The translations under genes were made by a program, and so were the position numbers. This document shows positions 47,928-58,600 of a stretch of 64,000 bases of DNA, piece after piece. The notes below the pieces were generated by a model. The model ran no database searches. It was not told where the DNA came from and saw only the letters and a program-made list of their open reading frames with translations. Origin of the DNA: Branchinecta lynchi (taxonomy: Eukaryota; Arthropoda; Branchiopoda; Anostraca; Branchinectidae); contig JAKZAP010000059.1 of the NCBI GenBank assembly GCA_023053575.1, positions 62,001 to 126,000 of the forward strand, written 5' to 3'. Numbering within the stretch: the stretch's first letter is position 1; each line of letters begins with the position of its first letter.

Positions 47928-48110
47928 ATGTTTATGTGAGCATTTAATTCAATGTCGACGGTGCAGTTCTGGGCCAAATGGTAAAATGAAGATCCAAAAT
48001 ACCTATTCAGGTGTTTTCAGATGCCTTTAGACACAGCAAGTGCATGAAAATTACAAAGTCCCATGTCAACAAACATGCAAATAAGCATAACTCTAACTGT
48101 ATGCAGGATA
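47928..48110 (+). repeat. Dispersed ~190-bp repeat, copy 2
   Basis: This is a diverged copy of 40443-40640 in the same orientation. Shared phrases include GGTGCAGTTCTGGGCCAAAT, ATTCAGGTGTTTTCA and GTCAACAAACATGCAAATAA. Confidence 0.65.
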
Positions 48111-49104
48111 CAAATTTGTCATTAGGAAGTGGAGGTTACATGCTGTAATTAATGCTGGAATGCCTATGTTTGGGTATTTTAGCATTTAAGGTGAAATATG
48201 GGTAAGAATTTCAGTTCAGCTTGTTTATAACTGATGCAAACTTGTGAATGTATGCCTGGCTGTATTACAGGGTGGGTACACTACATTACCTCGACTGTTG
48301 CCACAAAAATATTCAAATGAAACATACATGCTATCCTGACAGTCAAGAGTCAAAATGTGTCCAAAAATATTCAATTCTGTGCATTTTCTTTGTTTTGAAG
48401 CTGCTCTAAAAGGGATTTTCCGGCTTTTACCTGGATTTTGTGCCTTTTCTCCGTAGGTTGATAACCTACCTATTTGCCACTATTGACCATTTTTTGTCTC
48501 GCTGATCGGTTCGACTGAGCTCTAAAAAATTAGCATAGGTCGGTTGGATGGAGCTCCCGCCTCAGTCAACAGGTTGGTTAATCAACCGTCGAACAGAGCA
48601 AAAACAAACAGCTTGTAAAAATTTATGTATGTTAACTGAAGGAAGGAAATGACTTATAGTGGGAAACCTTGCAGGTTGGTTAACTGGATGATGGCAAAAA
48701 ATGCAACTATTGACTTTGATAACTCTACCTTTTCCATCATTTTTTTCCAAATCGAGGTAAGGTTAGACTTGGAGTGAAGTGATCTTTTTTGCAAAGAAAA
48801 ATATGTTTATCTAGAAATATTGAAGCAATGTTTACTTATCCAATATGTAAACCATTCAATTAGCTTCAATCTAGTATATTTGTCATATTTGTTTGTTCCT
48901 TTTTAAGCCAGATAGATTATTCTGAAGGAAAGACTTCTCTGGAAATATGAAATCTTGTCCGATGTTGGTTATCCATCCTGTAGGACAGTTAGGATTGAGC
49001 CCAAATTTCGCATTAGTATTTTGGTGGCTGGCTAGAATCCCCTCCTGTGATGTCACAACTCAATTTTGTAAAATAGCCTAGAAAAATAATAAGGGTTAGG
49101 CTAC

Positions 49105-49144
49105 CTGTTCCTGAGAATTTTCTTGGATTTCCAGAACCATCCAT
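49105..49144 (-). CDS. Harbinger Myb/SANT-like protein, exon 1 (residues 1-13)
   Basis: This short first coding exon (MDGSGNPRKFSGT plus one base) starts at ATG 49144 on the - strand and ends at donor ACAG|GTAGCC. Its last base plus the GG that opens exon 2 makes a Gly codon, so the frame continues into KDQDLKKRSSN. The full three-exon product is 301 aa. A TTGCAG just upstream of the ATG could be the acceptor of a 5' UTR exon, so transcription may begin closer to the right TIR, 500 bp away. At 40 nt the exon is too short to be convincing alone. The phase match and position are the argument. Confidence 0.55.
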
Positions 49145-49621
49145 TATCTGCAAGTGTGCTAAACAGACTGAACTCAAATGAACTGACAGAACAGTTCTTA
49201 ATTGAATTTATAGCTTACAGCAGCTCAAACAATCAAGTCCCATGAGACAGTTATTGCAGGGATTAATGAAGATGCCTTAAACAAAGAACAATAGAATGGG
49301 TCACAACACTGATTTCATTATTCCTTTTATAAGCTGCTAGCACCAGTTTTCAGAAGCAGAAGATCCACAACAAAGATTCTTGAGCAAAAGATGGTCTGAC
49401 TTTTTGAAGCAAGTTTCTGAGGTCAACTTGCTGCCACAAGTTCACTGTCACAAACGGCTCTTGGACCCAACACAAACATTGAGCTAATGGAGCTAAAGAT
49501 GGTCTGCTACTATCTTTACAAAAAGTTACTTCGAAGTAGCGATCCTCCTTGTGCTCCCCGTAACTTTTTGACAAGCTGGAACGACGAAAGTTACGAAAAA
49601 GTAACTATTTAGTAACTTTCG
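49145..49621. promoter_or_regulatory. Right subterminal region
   Basis: This is the likely 5' region of the Myb-like gene. It carries TACTTCGAAGTA (palindrome, 49527-49538), AGCTGGAACG (49574-49583) and three GTTACTT/AAGTAAC/GTAACTTT-type half-sites between 49587 and 49620, all shared with the left end. No gene is seen. The short - strand ORF 49350-49574 has no recognisable features. Confidence 0.55.
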
Positions 49622-49641
49622 GGCCGAGCTGGAACGAACCC
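49622..49641 (-). repeat. Right terminal inverted repeat, 20 bp
   Basis: This is the exact reverse complement of 39724-39743, ending ..GGAACGAACCC. It is followed directly by TTG (49642-49644). Confidence 0.96.
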
Positions 49642-49644
49642 TTG
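49642..49644. repeat. Target-site duplication, right (TTG)
   Basis: This is the second copy of the TTG found at 39721-39723. The satellite resumes in register with GTTTTCCCAAAAGGTTCGC. Confidence 0.92.
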
Positions 49645-52600
49645 GTTTTCCCAAAAGGTTCGCTTTCCCACAAGGTTGGTTTTCCCATAAGGTTGGTTTT
49701 CCCGCAGGGTTGCTTTCCCCATAAGGTTGGTATTCCCACAAGGTTTGTTTTCTCACAAGGTTTGTTTTCCCACTAGGTTGTTTTTCCCACTAGGTTGGTT
49801 TTCCCACAAGGTTTGTTTTCCCACAAGCTTTGTTTTCCCCCAAGGTTGGTTTTCCCGCAAGGTTGGTTTTCCCACAAGGTTTGTTTTCCCACTGTGTTGG
49901 TTTTCCCAAAAGGTTCGCTTTCCCGCAAGGTTGGTTTTCCCACAAGGTTTGTTTCCCCACAAGGTTTGTTTTCCCACAAGGTTTGTTTTCCCACAAGGTT
50001 TGTTTTCCCACAAGGTTGGTATTCCCGAAAGGTTTGTTTCCCCACAAGGTTTTTTTCCCACTAGGTTTGTTTTCCCATAAGGTTGGTTTTCCCACAAGGT
50101 TTGTTTTCTCACAAGGTTTGTTTTCCCACTAGGTTTGTTTCCCCACAAGGTTTGTTTTCTCACAAGGTTTGTTTTCCCACAAGGTTTGTTTTCCCACAAG
50201 GTTGGTTTTCCCGAAAGGTTTGTTTCCCCACAAGGTCGGTTTTCCCACAAGGTTGGTTTTCCCGCAGGGTCTGTTTTCCCACAAGGTTGGTTTTCCCGAA
50301 AGGTTTGTTTCCCACAAGGTCGGTTTTCCCACAAGGTTGGTTTTCCCGCAGGGTTTGTTTTCACATAAGGTTAGTTTTCCCGCAAGGTTTGTTTTCCCAC
50401 TAGGTTTGTTTCCCCACAAGGTTTGTTTTCTCACAAGGTTTGTTTTCCCACAAGGTTTGTTTTCCCACAAGGTTTGTTTTTCCACAAGGTTGGTTTTCCC
50501 GAAAGGTTTGTTTCCCCACAAGGTTGGTTTTCCCACAAGGTTGGTTTTCCAGCAGGGTTTGTTTTCCCACAAGGTTAGTTTTCCCGCAAGGTTTGTTTCC
50601 CCACAAGGTTTGTTTTCCCACAAGGATTGTTTTCTCACAAGGTTTGTTTTTCCACTAGGTTTGTTTCCCCACAAGGTTTGTTTTCCCACAAGGTTTGTTT
50701 TCCCCCAAGGTTGGTTTTCCCGCAAGGTTGGTTTTCCCACAAGGTTTGTAATCTCACTGTGTTGGTTTTCCCAAAGGGTTCGCTTTCCCACAAGGTTGGT
50801 TTTTCCCACAAGGTTGGTTTTCCCGCAGGGTTGCTTTCCCCATAAGGTTGGTTTTCCCACAAGGTTTGTTTTCTCACAAGGTTTGTTTTCCCACTAGGTT
50901 GTTTTCCCACTAGGTTGGTTTTCCCACAAGGTTTGTTTTCCCACAAGCTTTGTTTTCCCCCAAGGTTGGTTTTCCCGCAAGGTTTGTTTTCCCACAAGGT
51001 TGGTTTTCCCGAAAGGTTTGTTTCCCCACAAGGTTGGTTTTCCCACAAGGTTGGTTTTCCCGCAGGGTTTGTTTTCCCACAAGGTTAGTTTTCCCGCAAG
51101 GTTTGTTTCCCCACAAGGTTTGTTTTCCCACAAGGATTGTTTTCTCACAAGGTTTGTTTTCCCACTAGGTTTGTTTCCCCACAAGGTTTGTTTTCCCACA
51201 AGGTTTGTTTTCCCCCAAGGTTGGTTTTCCCGCAAGGTTGGTTTTCCCACAAGGTTTGTTTTCCCACTGTGTTGGTTTTCCCAAAAGGATCGCTTTCCCA
51301 CAAGGTTGGTTTTCCCACAAGGTTGGTTTTCCCGCAGGGTTGCTTTCCCCATAAGGTTGGTTTTCCCACAAGGTTTGTTTTCTCACAAGGTTTGTTTTCC
51401 CACTAGGTTGTTTTCCCACTAGGTTGGTTTTCCCACAAGGTTTGTTTTCCCACAAGCTTTGTTTTCCCCCAAGGTTGGTTTTCCCGCAAGGTTGGTTTTC
51501 CCACATTGTTTGTTTTCCCACTGTGTTGGTTTTCCCAAAAGGTTCGCTTTCCCGCAAGGTTGGTTTTCCCACAAGGTTTGTTTCCCCACAAGGTTTGTTT
51601 TCCCATAAGGTTTGTTTTCCCACAAGGTTTGTTTTCCCACAAGGTTGGTTTTCCCGCAAGGTTGGTTTTCCCACAAGGTTTGTTTTCCCACTGTGTTGGT
51701 TTTCCCAAAAGGTTCGCTTTCCCACAAGGTTGGTTTTCCCACAAGGTTGGTTTTCCCGCAGGGTTGCTTTCCCCATAAGGTTTGTTTTCCCACAAGGTTT
51801 GTTTTCCCACAAGGTTGGTTTTCCCGAAAGGTTTGTTTCCCCACAAGGTTGGTTTTCCCACAAGGTTGGTTTTCCCGCAGGGTTTGTTTTCCCACAAGGT
51901 TAGTTTTCCCGCAAGGTTTGTTTTCCCACAAGGTTAGTTTTCCCACAAGGTTTGTTTCCCCACAAGGTTTGTTTCCCCACAAGGTTTGTTTTCCCACAAG
52001 GTTGGTTTTCCCGAAAGGTTTGTTTCCCCACAAGGTTGGTTTTCCCACAAGGTTGGTTTTCCCGCAGGGTTTGTTTTCCCACAAGGTTAGTTTTCCCGCA
52101 AGGTTTGTTTCCCCACAAGGTTTGTTTTCCACAAGGATTGTTTTCTCACAAGGTTTGTTTTCCCACTAGGTTTGTTTCCCCACAAGGTTTGTTTTCCCAC
52201 AAGGTTTGTTTTCCCCCAAGGTTGGTTTTCCCGCAAGGTTGGTTTTCCCACAAGGTTTGTTTTCCCACTGTGTTGGTTTTCCCAAAAGGATCGCTTTCCC
52301 ACAAGGTTGGTTTTCCCACAAGGTTGGTTTTCCCGCAGGGTTGCTTTCCCCATAAGGTTGGTTTTCCCACAAGGTTTGTTTTCTCACAAGGTTTGTTTTC
52401 CCACTAGGTTGTTTTCCCACTAGGTTGGTTTTCCCACAAGGTTTGTTTTCCCACAAGCTTTGTTTTCCCCCAAGGTTGGTTTTCCCGCAAGGTTGGTTTT
52501 CCCACATTGTTTGTTTTCCCACTGTGTTGGTTTTCCCAAAAGGTTCGCTTTCCCGCAAGGTTGGTTTTCCCACAAGGTTGGTTTTCCCGCAGGGTTTGTT

Positions 52601-55600
52601 TCCCCATAAGGTTGGTTATCCCACAAGCTTTGTTTTCCCCCAAGGTTGGTTTTCCCAAAAGGTTCGCTTTCCCGCAAGGTTGGTTTTCCCACAAGGTTTG
52701 TTTCCCCACAAGGTTTGTTTTCTCACAAGGTTTGTTTTCCCACAAGGTTGGTTTTCCCGAAAGGTTTGTTTCCCCAAAAGGTTGGTTTTCCCACAAGGTT
52801 GGTTTTCCCACAGGGTTTGTTTTCTCACAAGGTTTGTTTTCCCACTAGGTTGTTTTTCCCACTAGGTTGATTTTCCCACAAGGTTTGTTTTCCCACAAGC
52901 TTTGTTTTCCCCCATGGTTGGTTTTCCCGCAAGGTTGGTTTTCCCACAAGGTTTGTTTTCTCACTGTGTTGGTTTTCCCAAAAGGTTCGCTTTCCCGCAA
53001 GGTTGGTTTTCCCACAAGGTTTGTTTTCCCACTGTGTTGGTTTTCCCAAAAGGTTCGCTTTCCCACAAGGTTGGTTTTCTCACAAGGTTTGTTTTCCCAC
53101 AAGGTAGTTTTCCCACAAGGTTTGTTTCCCCACAAGGTTTGTTTCCCCACAAGGTTTGTTTTCCCACAAGGATTGTTTTCTCACTGTGTTGGTTTTCCCA
53201 AAAGGTTCGCTTTCCCGCAAGGTTGGTTTTCCCACAAGGTTTGTTTTCCCACTGTGTTGGTTTTCCCAAAAGGTTCGCTTTCCCCATAAGGTTGGTTTTC
53301 CCGCAAGGTTTGTTTTCCCACAAGGTAGTTTTCCCACAAGGTTTGTTTCCCCACAAGGTTTGTTTCCCCACAAGGTTTGTTTTCCCACAAGGATTGTTTT
53401 CTCACAAGGTTTGTTTTCCCACTGTGTTGGTTTTCCCAAAAGGTTCGCTTTCCCGCAAGGTTGGTTTTCCCACAAGGTTTGTTTCCCCACAAGGTTTGTT
53501 TTCCCACAAGGTTTGTTTTCCCACAAGGTTTGTTTTCCCACTGTGTTGGTTTTCCCAAAAGGTTCGCTTTCCCACAAGGTTGGTTTTCCCATAAGGTTGG
53601 TTTTCCCGCAGGGTTGCTTTCCCCATAAGGTTGGTTTTCCCACAAGGTTTGTTTTCTCACAAGGTTTGTTTTCCCACTAGGTTGTTTTTCCCACTAGGTT
53701 GGTTTTTCCACAAGGTTTGTTTTCCCACAAGCTTTGTTTTCCCCCAAGGTTGGTTTTCCCGCAAGGTTGGTTTTCCCACAAGGTGTGTTTTCCCACTGTG
53801 TTGGTTTTCCCAAAAGGTTCGCTTTCCCGCAAGGTTGGTTTTCCCACAAGGTTTGTTTCCCCACAAGGTTTGTTTTCCCACAAGGTTTGTTTTCCCACAA
53901 GGTTTGTTTTCCCACAAGGTTGGTTTTCCCGAAAGGTTTGTTTCCCCACAAGGTTTGTTTTCCCACTAGGTTTGTTTTCCCATAAGGTTGGTTTTCCCGC
54001 AGGGTTTGTTTTCCCACAAGGTTGGTTTTCCCGAAAGGTTTGTTTCCCCACAAGGTCGGTTTTCCCACAAGGTTGGTTTTCCCGCAGGGTTTGTTTTCAC
54101 ACAAGGTTAGTTTTCCCACTAGGTTGTTTTCCCACTGTGTTGGTTTTCCCAAAAGGTTCGCTTTCCCGCAGGGTTGCTTTCCCCATAAGGTTGGTTTTCC
54201 CACAAGGTTTGTTTTCTCACAAGGTTTGTTTTCCCACTAGGTTGTTTTCCCACTAGGTTGGTTTTCCCACAAGGTTTGTTTTCCCACAAGGTTTGTTTTC
54301 CCACAAGGGTGGTTTTCCCGAAAGGTTTGTTTCCCCACAAGGTTGGTTTTCCCACAAGGTTGGTTTTCCCGCAGGGTTTGTTTTCCCACAAGGTTAGTTT
54401 TCCCGCAAGGTTTGTTTCCCCACAAGGTTTGTTTTCCCACAAGGATTGTTTTCTCACAAGGTTTGTTTTCCCACTAGGTTTGTTTCCCCACAAGGTTTGT
54501 TTTCCCACAAGGTTTGTTTTCCCCCAAGGTTGGTTTTCCCGCAAGGTTGGTTTTCCCACAAGGTTTGTTTTCCCACTGTGTTGGTTTTCCCAAAAGGATC
54601 GCTTTCCCACAAGGTTGGTTTTCCCACAAGGTTGGTTTTCCCGCAGGGTTGCTTTCCCCATAAGGTTGGTTTTCCCACAAGGTTTGTTTTCTCACAAGGT
54701 TTGTTTTCCCACTAGGTCGTTTTCCCACTAGGTTGGTTTTCCCACAAGGTTTGTTTTCCCACAAGCTTTGTTTTCCCCCAAGGTTGGTTTTCCCGCAAGG
54801 TTGGTTTTCCCACATTGTTTGTTTTCCCACTGTGTTGGTTTTCCCAAAAGGTTCACTTTCCCGCAAGGTTGGTTTTCCCACAAGGTTTGTTTCCCCACAA
54901 GGTTTGTTTTCCCATAAGGTTTGTTTTCCCACAAGGTTTGTTTTCCCACAAGGTTTGTTTTCCCACAAGGTTTGTTTTCCCACAAGGTTGGTTTTCCCGC
55001 AAGGTTGGTTTTCCCACAAGGTTTGTTTTCCCACTGTGTTGGTTTTCCCACAAGGTTGGTTTTCCCACAAGGTTGGTTTTCCCGCAGGGTTGCTTTCCCC
55101 ATAAGGTTTGTTTTCCCACAAGGTTTGTTTTCCCACAAGCTTGGTTTTCCCGAAAGGTTTGTTTCCCCACAAGGTTGGTTTTCCCACAAGGTTGGTTTTC
55201 CCGCAGGGTTTGTTTTCACACAAGGTTAGTTTTCCCGCAAGGTTTGTTTTCCCACAAGGTTAGTTTTCCCACAAGGTTTGTTTCCCCACAAGGTTTGTTT
55301 CCCCACAAGGTTTGTTTTCCCACAAGGATTGTTTTCTCACAAGGTTTGTTTTCCCACTGTGTTGGTTTTCCCAAAAGGTTCGCTTTCCCGCAAGGTTGGT
55401 TTTCCCACAAGGTTGGTTTTCCCGCAGGGTTTGTTTCCCCATAAGGTTGGTTTTCCCATAAGGTTGGTTTTCCCGCAGGGTTCCTTTCCCCATAAGGTTG
55501 GTTTTCCCACAAGGTTTGTTTTCTCACAAGGTTTGTTTTCCCACTAGGTTGTTTTTCCCACTAGGTTTGTTTTCCCACAAGGTTTGTTTTCCCACAAGCT

Positions 55601-58600
55601 TTGTTTTCCCCCAAGGTTCGTTTTCCCGCAAGGTTGGTTTTCCCACAAGGTTTGTTTCCCCACAAGGTTTGTTTTCTCACAAGGTTTGTTTTCCCACAAG
55701 GTTGGTTTTCCCGAAAGGTTTGTTTCCCCACAAGGTTGGTTTTCCCACAAGGTTGGTTTTCCCACAGGGTTTGTTTTCTCACAAGGTTTGTTTTCCCACT
55801 AGGTTGTTTTTCCCACTAGGTTGATTTTCCCACAAGGTTTGTTTTCCCACAAGCTTTGTTTTCCCCCATGGTTGGTTTTCCCGCAAGGTTGGTTTTCCCA
55901 CAAGGTTTGTTTTCCCACTGTGTTGGTTTTCCCAAAAGGTTCGCTTTCCCGCAAGGATGGTTTTCCCACAAGGTTTGTTTCCCCACAAGGTTTGTTTTCC
56001 CACTAGGTTGTTTGCCCACTAGGTTGATTTTCCCACAAGGTTTGTTTTCCCACAAGCTTTGTTTTCCCCCATGGTTGGTTTTCCCGCAAGGTTGGTTTTC
56101 CCACAAGGTTTGTTTTCCCACTGTGTTGGTTTTCCCAAAAGGTTCGCTTTCCCGCAAGGTTGGTTTTCCCACAAGGTTTGTTTTCCCACTGTGTTGGTTT
56201 TCCCAAAAGGTTCGCTTTCCCACAAGGTTGGTTTTCCCATAAGGTTGGTTTTCCCGCAGGGTTGCTTTCCCCATAAGGTTGGTTTTCCCACAAGGTTTGT
56301 TTTCTCACAAGGTTTGTTTTCCCACTAGGTTGTTTTTCCCACTAGGTTGGTTTTCCCACAAGGTTTGTTTTCCCACAAGCTTTGTTTTCCCGCAAGGTTG
56401 GTTTTCCCGCAAGGTTGGTTTTCCCACAAGGTTTGTTTTCCGACTGTGTTGGTTTTCCCAAAAGGTTCGCTTTCCCGCAAGGATGGTTTTCCCACAAGGT
56501 TTGTTTCCCCACAAGGTTTGTTTTCCCACAAGGTTTGTTTTCCCACAAGGTTTGTTTTCCCACAAGGTTGGTTTTCCCGAAAGGTTTGTTTCCCCACAAG
56601 GTTTGTTTTCCCACTAGGTTTGTTTTCCCATAAGGTTGGTTTTCCCACAAGGTTTGTTTTCTCACAAGGTTTGTTTTCCCACTAGGTTTGTTTCCCCACA
56701 AGGTTTGTTTTCTCACAAGGTTTGTTTTCCCACAAGGTTTGTTTTCCCACAAGGTTGGTTTTCCCGAAAGGTTTGATTCCCCACAAGGTCGGTTTTCCCA
56801 CAAGGTTGGTTTTCCCGCAGGGTTTGTTTTCCCACAAGGTTGGTTTTCCCGAAAGGTTTGTTTCCCCACAAGGTCGGTTTTCCCACAAGGTTGGTTTTCC
56901 CGCAGGGTTTGTTTTCCCACAAGGTTAGTTTTCCCGCAAGGTTTGTTTTCCCACTAGGTTTGTTTTACCACAAGGTTTGTTTTCCCACAAGGTTTGTTTT
57001 CCCACAAGGTTGTTTTTCCCGAAAGGTTTGTTTCCCCACAAGGTTGTTTTTCCCGAAAGGTTTGTTTCCCCACAAGGTTGGTTTTCCCACAAGGTTGGTT
57101 TTCCCGCAGGGTTTGTTTTCCCACAAGGTTAGTTTTCCCGCAAGGTTTGTTTCCCCACAAGGTTTGTTTTCCCACAAGGATTGTTTTCTCACTAGGTTTG
57201 TTTTCCCACTAGGTTTGTTTCCCCACAAGGTTTGTTTTCCCACAAGGTTTGTTTTCCCCCAAGGTTGGTTTTCCCGCAAGGTTGGTTTTCCCACAAGGTT
57301 TGTTTTCCCACTGTGTTGGTTTTCCCAAAAGGTTCGCTTTCCCACAAGGTTGGTTTTCCCACAAGGTTGGTTTTCCCGCAGGGTTGCTTTCCCCATAAGG
57401 TTGGTTTTCCCACAAGGTTTGTTTTCTCACAAGGTTTGTTTTCCCACTAGGTTGTTTTCCCACTAGGTTGGTTTTCCCACAAGGTTTGTTTTCCCACAAG
57501 CTTTGTTTTCCCCCAAGATTGGTTTTCCCGCAAGGTTGGTTTTCCCACATTGTTTGTTTTCCCACTGTGTTGGTTTTCCCAAAAGGTTCGCTTTCCCGCA
57601 AGGTTTGTTTTCCCACAAGGTTTGTTTCCCCACAAGGTTTGTTTTCCCATAAGGTTTGTTTTCCCACAAGGTTTGTTTTCCCACAAGGTTTGTTTTCCCA
57701 CAAGGTTTGTTTTCCCACAAGGTTGGTTTTCCCGCAAGGTTGGTTTTCCCACAGGGTTTGTTTTCCCGCAGGGTTTGTTTTCCCACAAGGTTAGTTTTCC
57801 CGCAAGGTTTGTTTTCCCACAAGGTTAGTTTTCCCACTAGGTTTGTTTCCCCACAAGGTTTGTTTCCCCACAAGGTTTGTTTTCCCACAAGGATTGTTTT
57901 CTCACAAGGTTTGTTTTCCCACTGTGTTGGTTTTCCCAAAAGGTTCGCTTTCCCGCAAGGTTGGTTTTCCCACAAGGTTGGTTTTCCCGCAGGGTTTGTT
58001 TCCCCATAAGGTTGGTTTTCCCACAAGCTTTGTTTTCCCCCAAGGTTGGTTTTCCCAAAAGGTTCGCTTTCCCGCAAGGTTGGTTTTACCACAAGGTTTG
58101 TTTCCCCACAAGGTTTGTTTTCTCACAAGGTTTGTTTTCCCACAAGATTGGTTTTCCCGAAAGGTTTGTTTCCCCACAAGGTTGGTTTTCCCACAAGGTT
58201 GGTTTTCCCACAGGGTTTGTTTTCTCACAAGGTTTGTTTTCCCACTAGGTTGTTTTTCCCACTAGGTTGATTTTCCCACAAGGTTTGTTTTCCCACAAGC
58301 TTTGTTTTCCCCCATGGTTGGTTTTCCCGCAAGGTTGGTTTTCCCACAAGGTTTGTTTTCCCACTGTGTTGGTTTTTCCAAAAGGTTCGCTTTCCCGCAA
58401 GGTTGGTTTTCCCACAAGGTTTGTTTCCCCACAAGGTTTGTTTTCCCACAAGGTTTGTTTTCCCACAAGGTTTGTTTTCCCACAAGGTTGGTTTTCCCGA
58501 GAGGTTTTTTTTCCCACAAGGTTTGTTTTCCCACTAGGTTTGTTTTCCCATAAGGTTGGTTTTCCCACAAGGTTTGTTTTCTCACAAGGTTTGTTTTCTC

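Larger units (their letters stand above)
45937..49104 (-). other. Intron 1 of the Myb/SANT-like gene (3,168 bp)
   Basis: The intron runs on the - strand from donor ACAG|GTAGCC to acceptor TTTTAATTTCAG|GG. It holds the 431-bp tandem-repeat element (46117-47450) and copy 2 of the dispersed repeat (47928-48110). I recognise nothing in 47451-47927 or 48111-49104. These are AT-rich, with short chance ORFs and a palindromic GGTTGGTTAATCAACC near 48572. Confidence 0.65.
39724..49641 (+). mobile_element. Complete PIF/Harbinger DNA transposon (9,918 bp)
   Basis: The element is bounded by perfect 20-bp terminal inverted repeats and a TTG target duplication. It carries the two genes expected of an autonomous Harbinger element: a DDE transposase (+) and a Myb/SANT-like protein (-). 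They converge towards 42760-43159. Outside is uninterrupted 17-bp satellite that joins in exact register when the element and one TTG are removed. A matching unoccupied site lies at 56017-56340. Three MITE-like insertions sit only in the introns. Both genes have open frames and consistent splice phases, so the copy may be active; this is inferred from intactness alone. The family usually prefers TWA-type 3-bp targets, so TTG is slightly off-type. Confidence 0.95.

Noticed and set aside
48658..48686. A possible stray satellite monomer inside the transposon (GTGGGAAACCTTGCAGGTTGG).
   Set aside because: It is a single short partial match with no neighbouring units; chance similarity is sufficient.
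39724..49641. A cellular gene island within the satellite.
   Set aside because: The whole non-satellite segment is bounded by matching TIRs and a TSD, and both genes belong to the Harbinger module, so it is one transposon rather than host genes.
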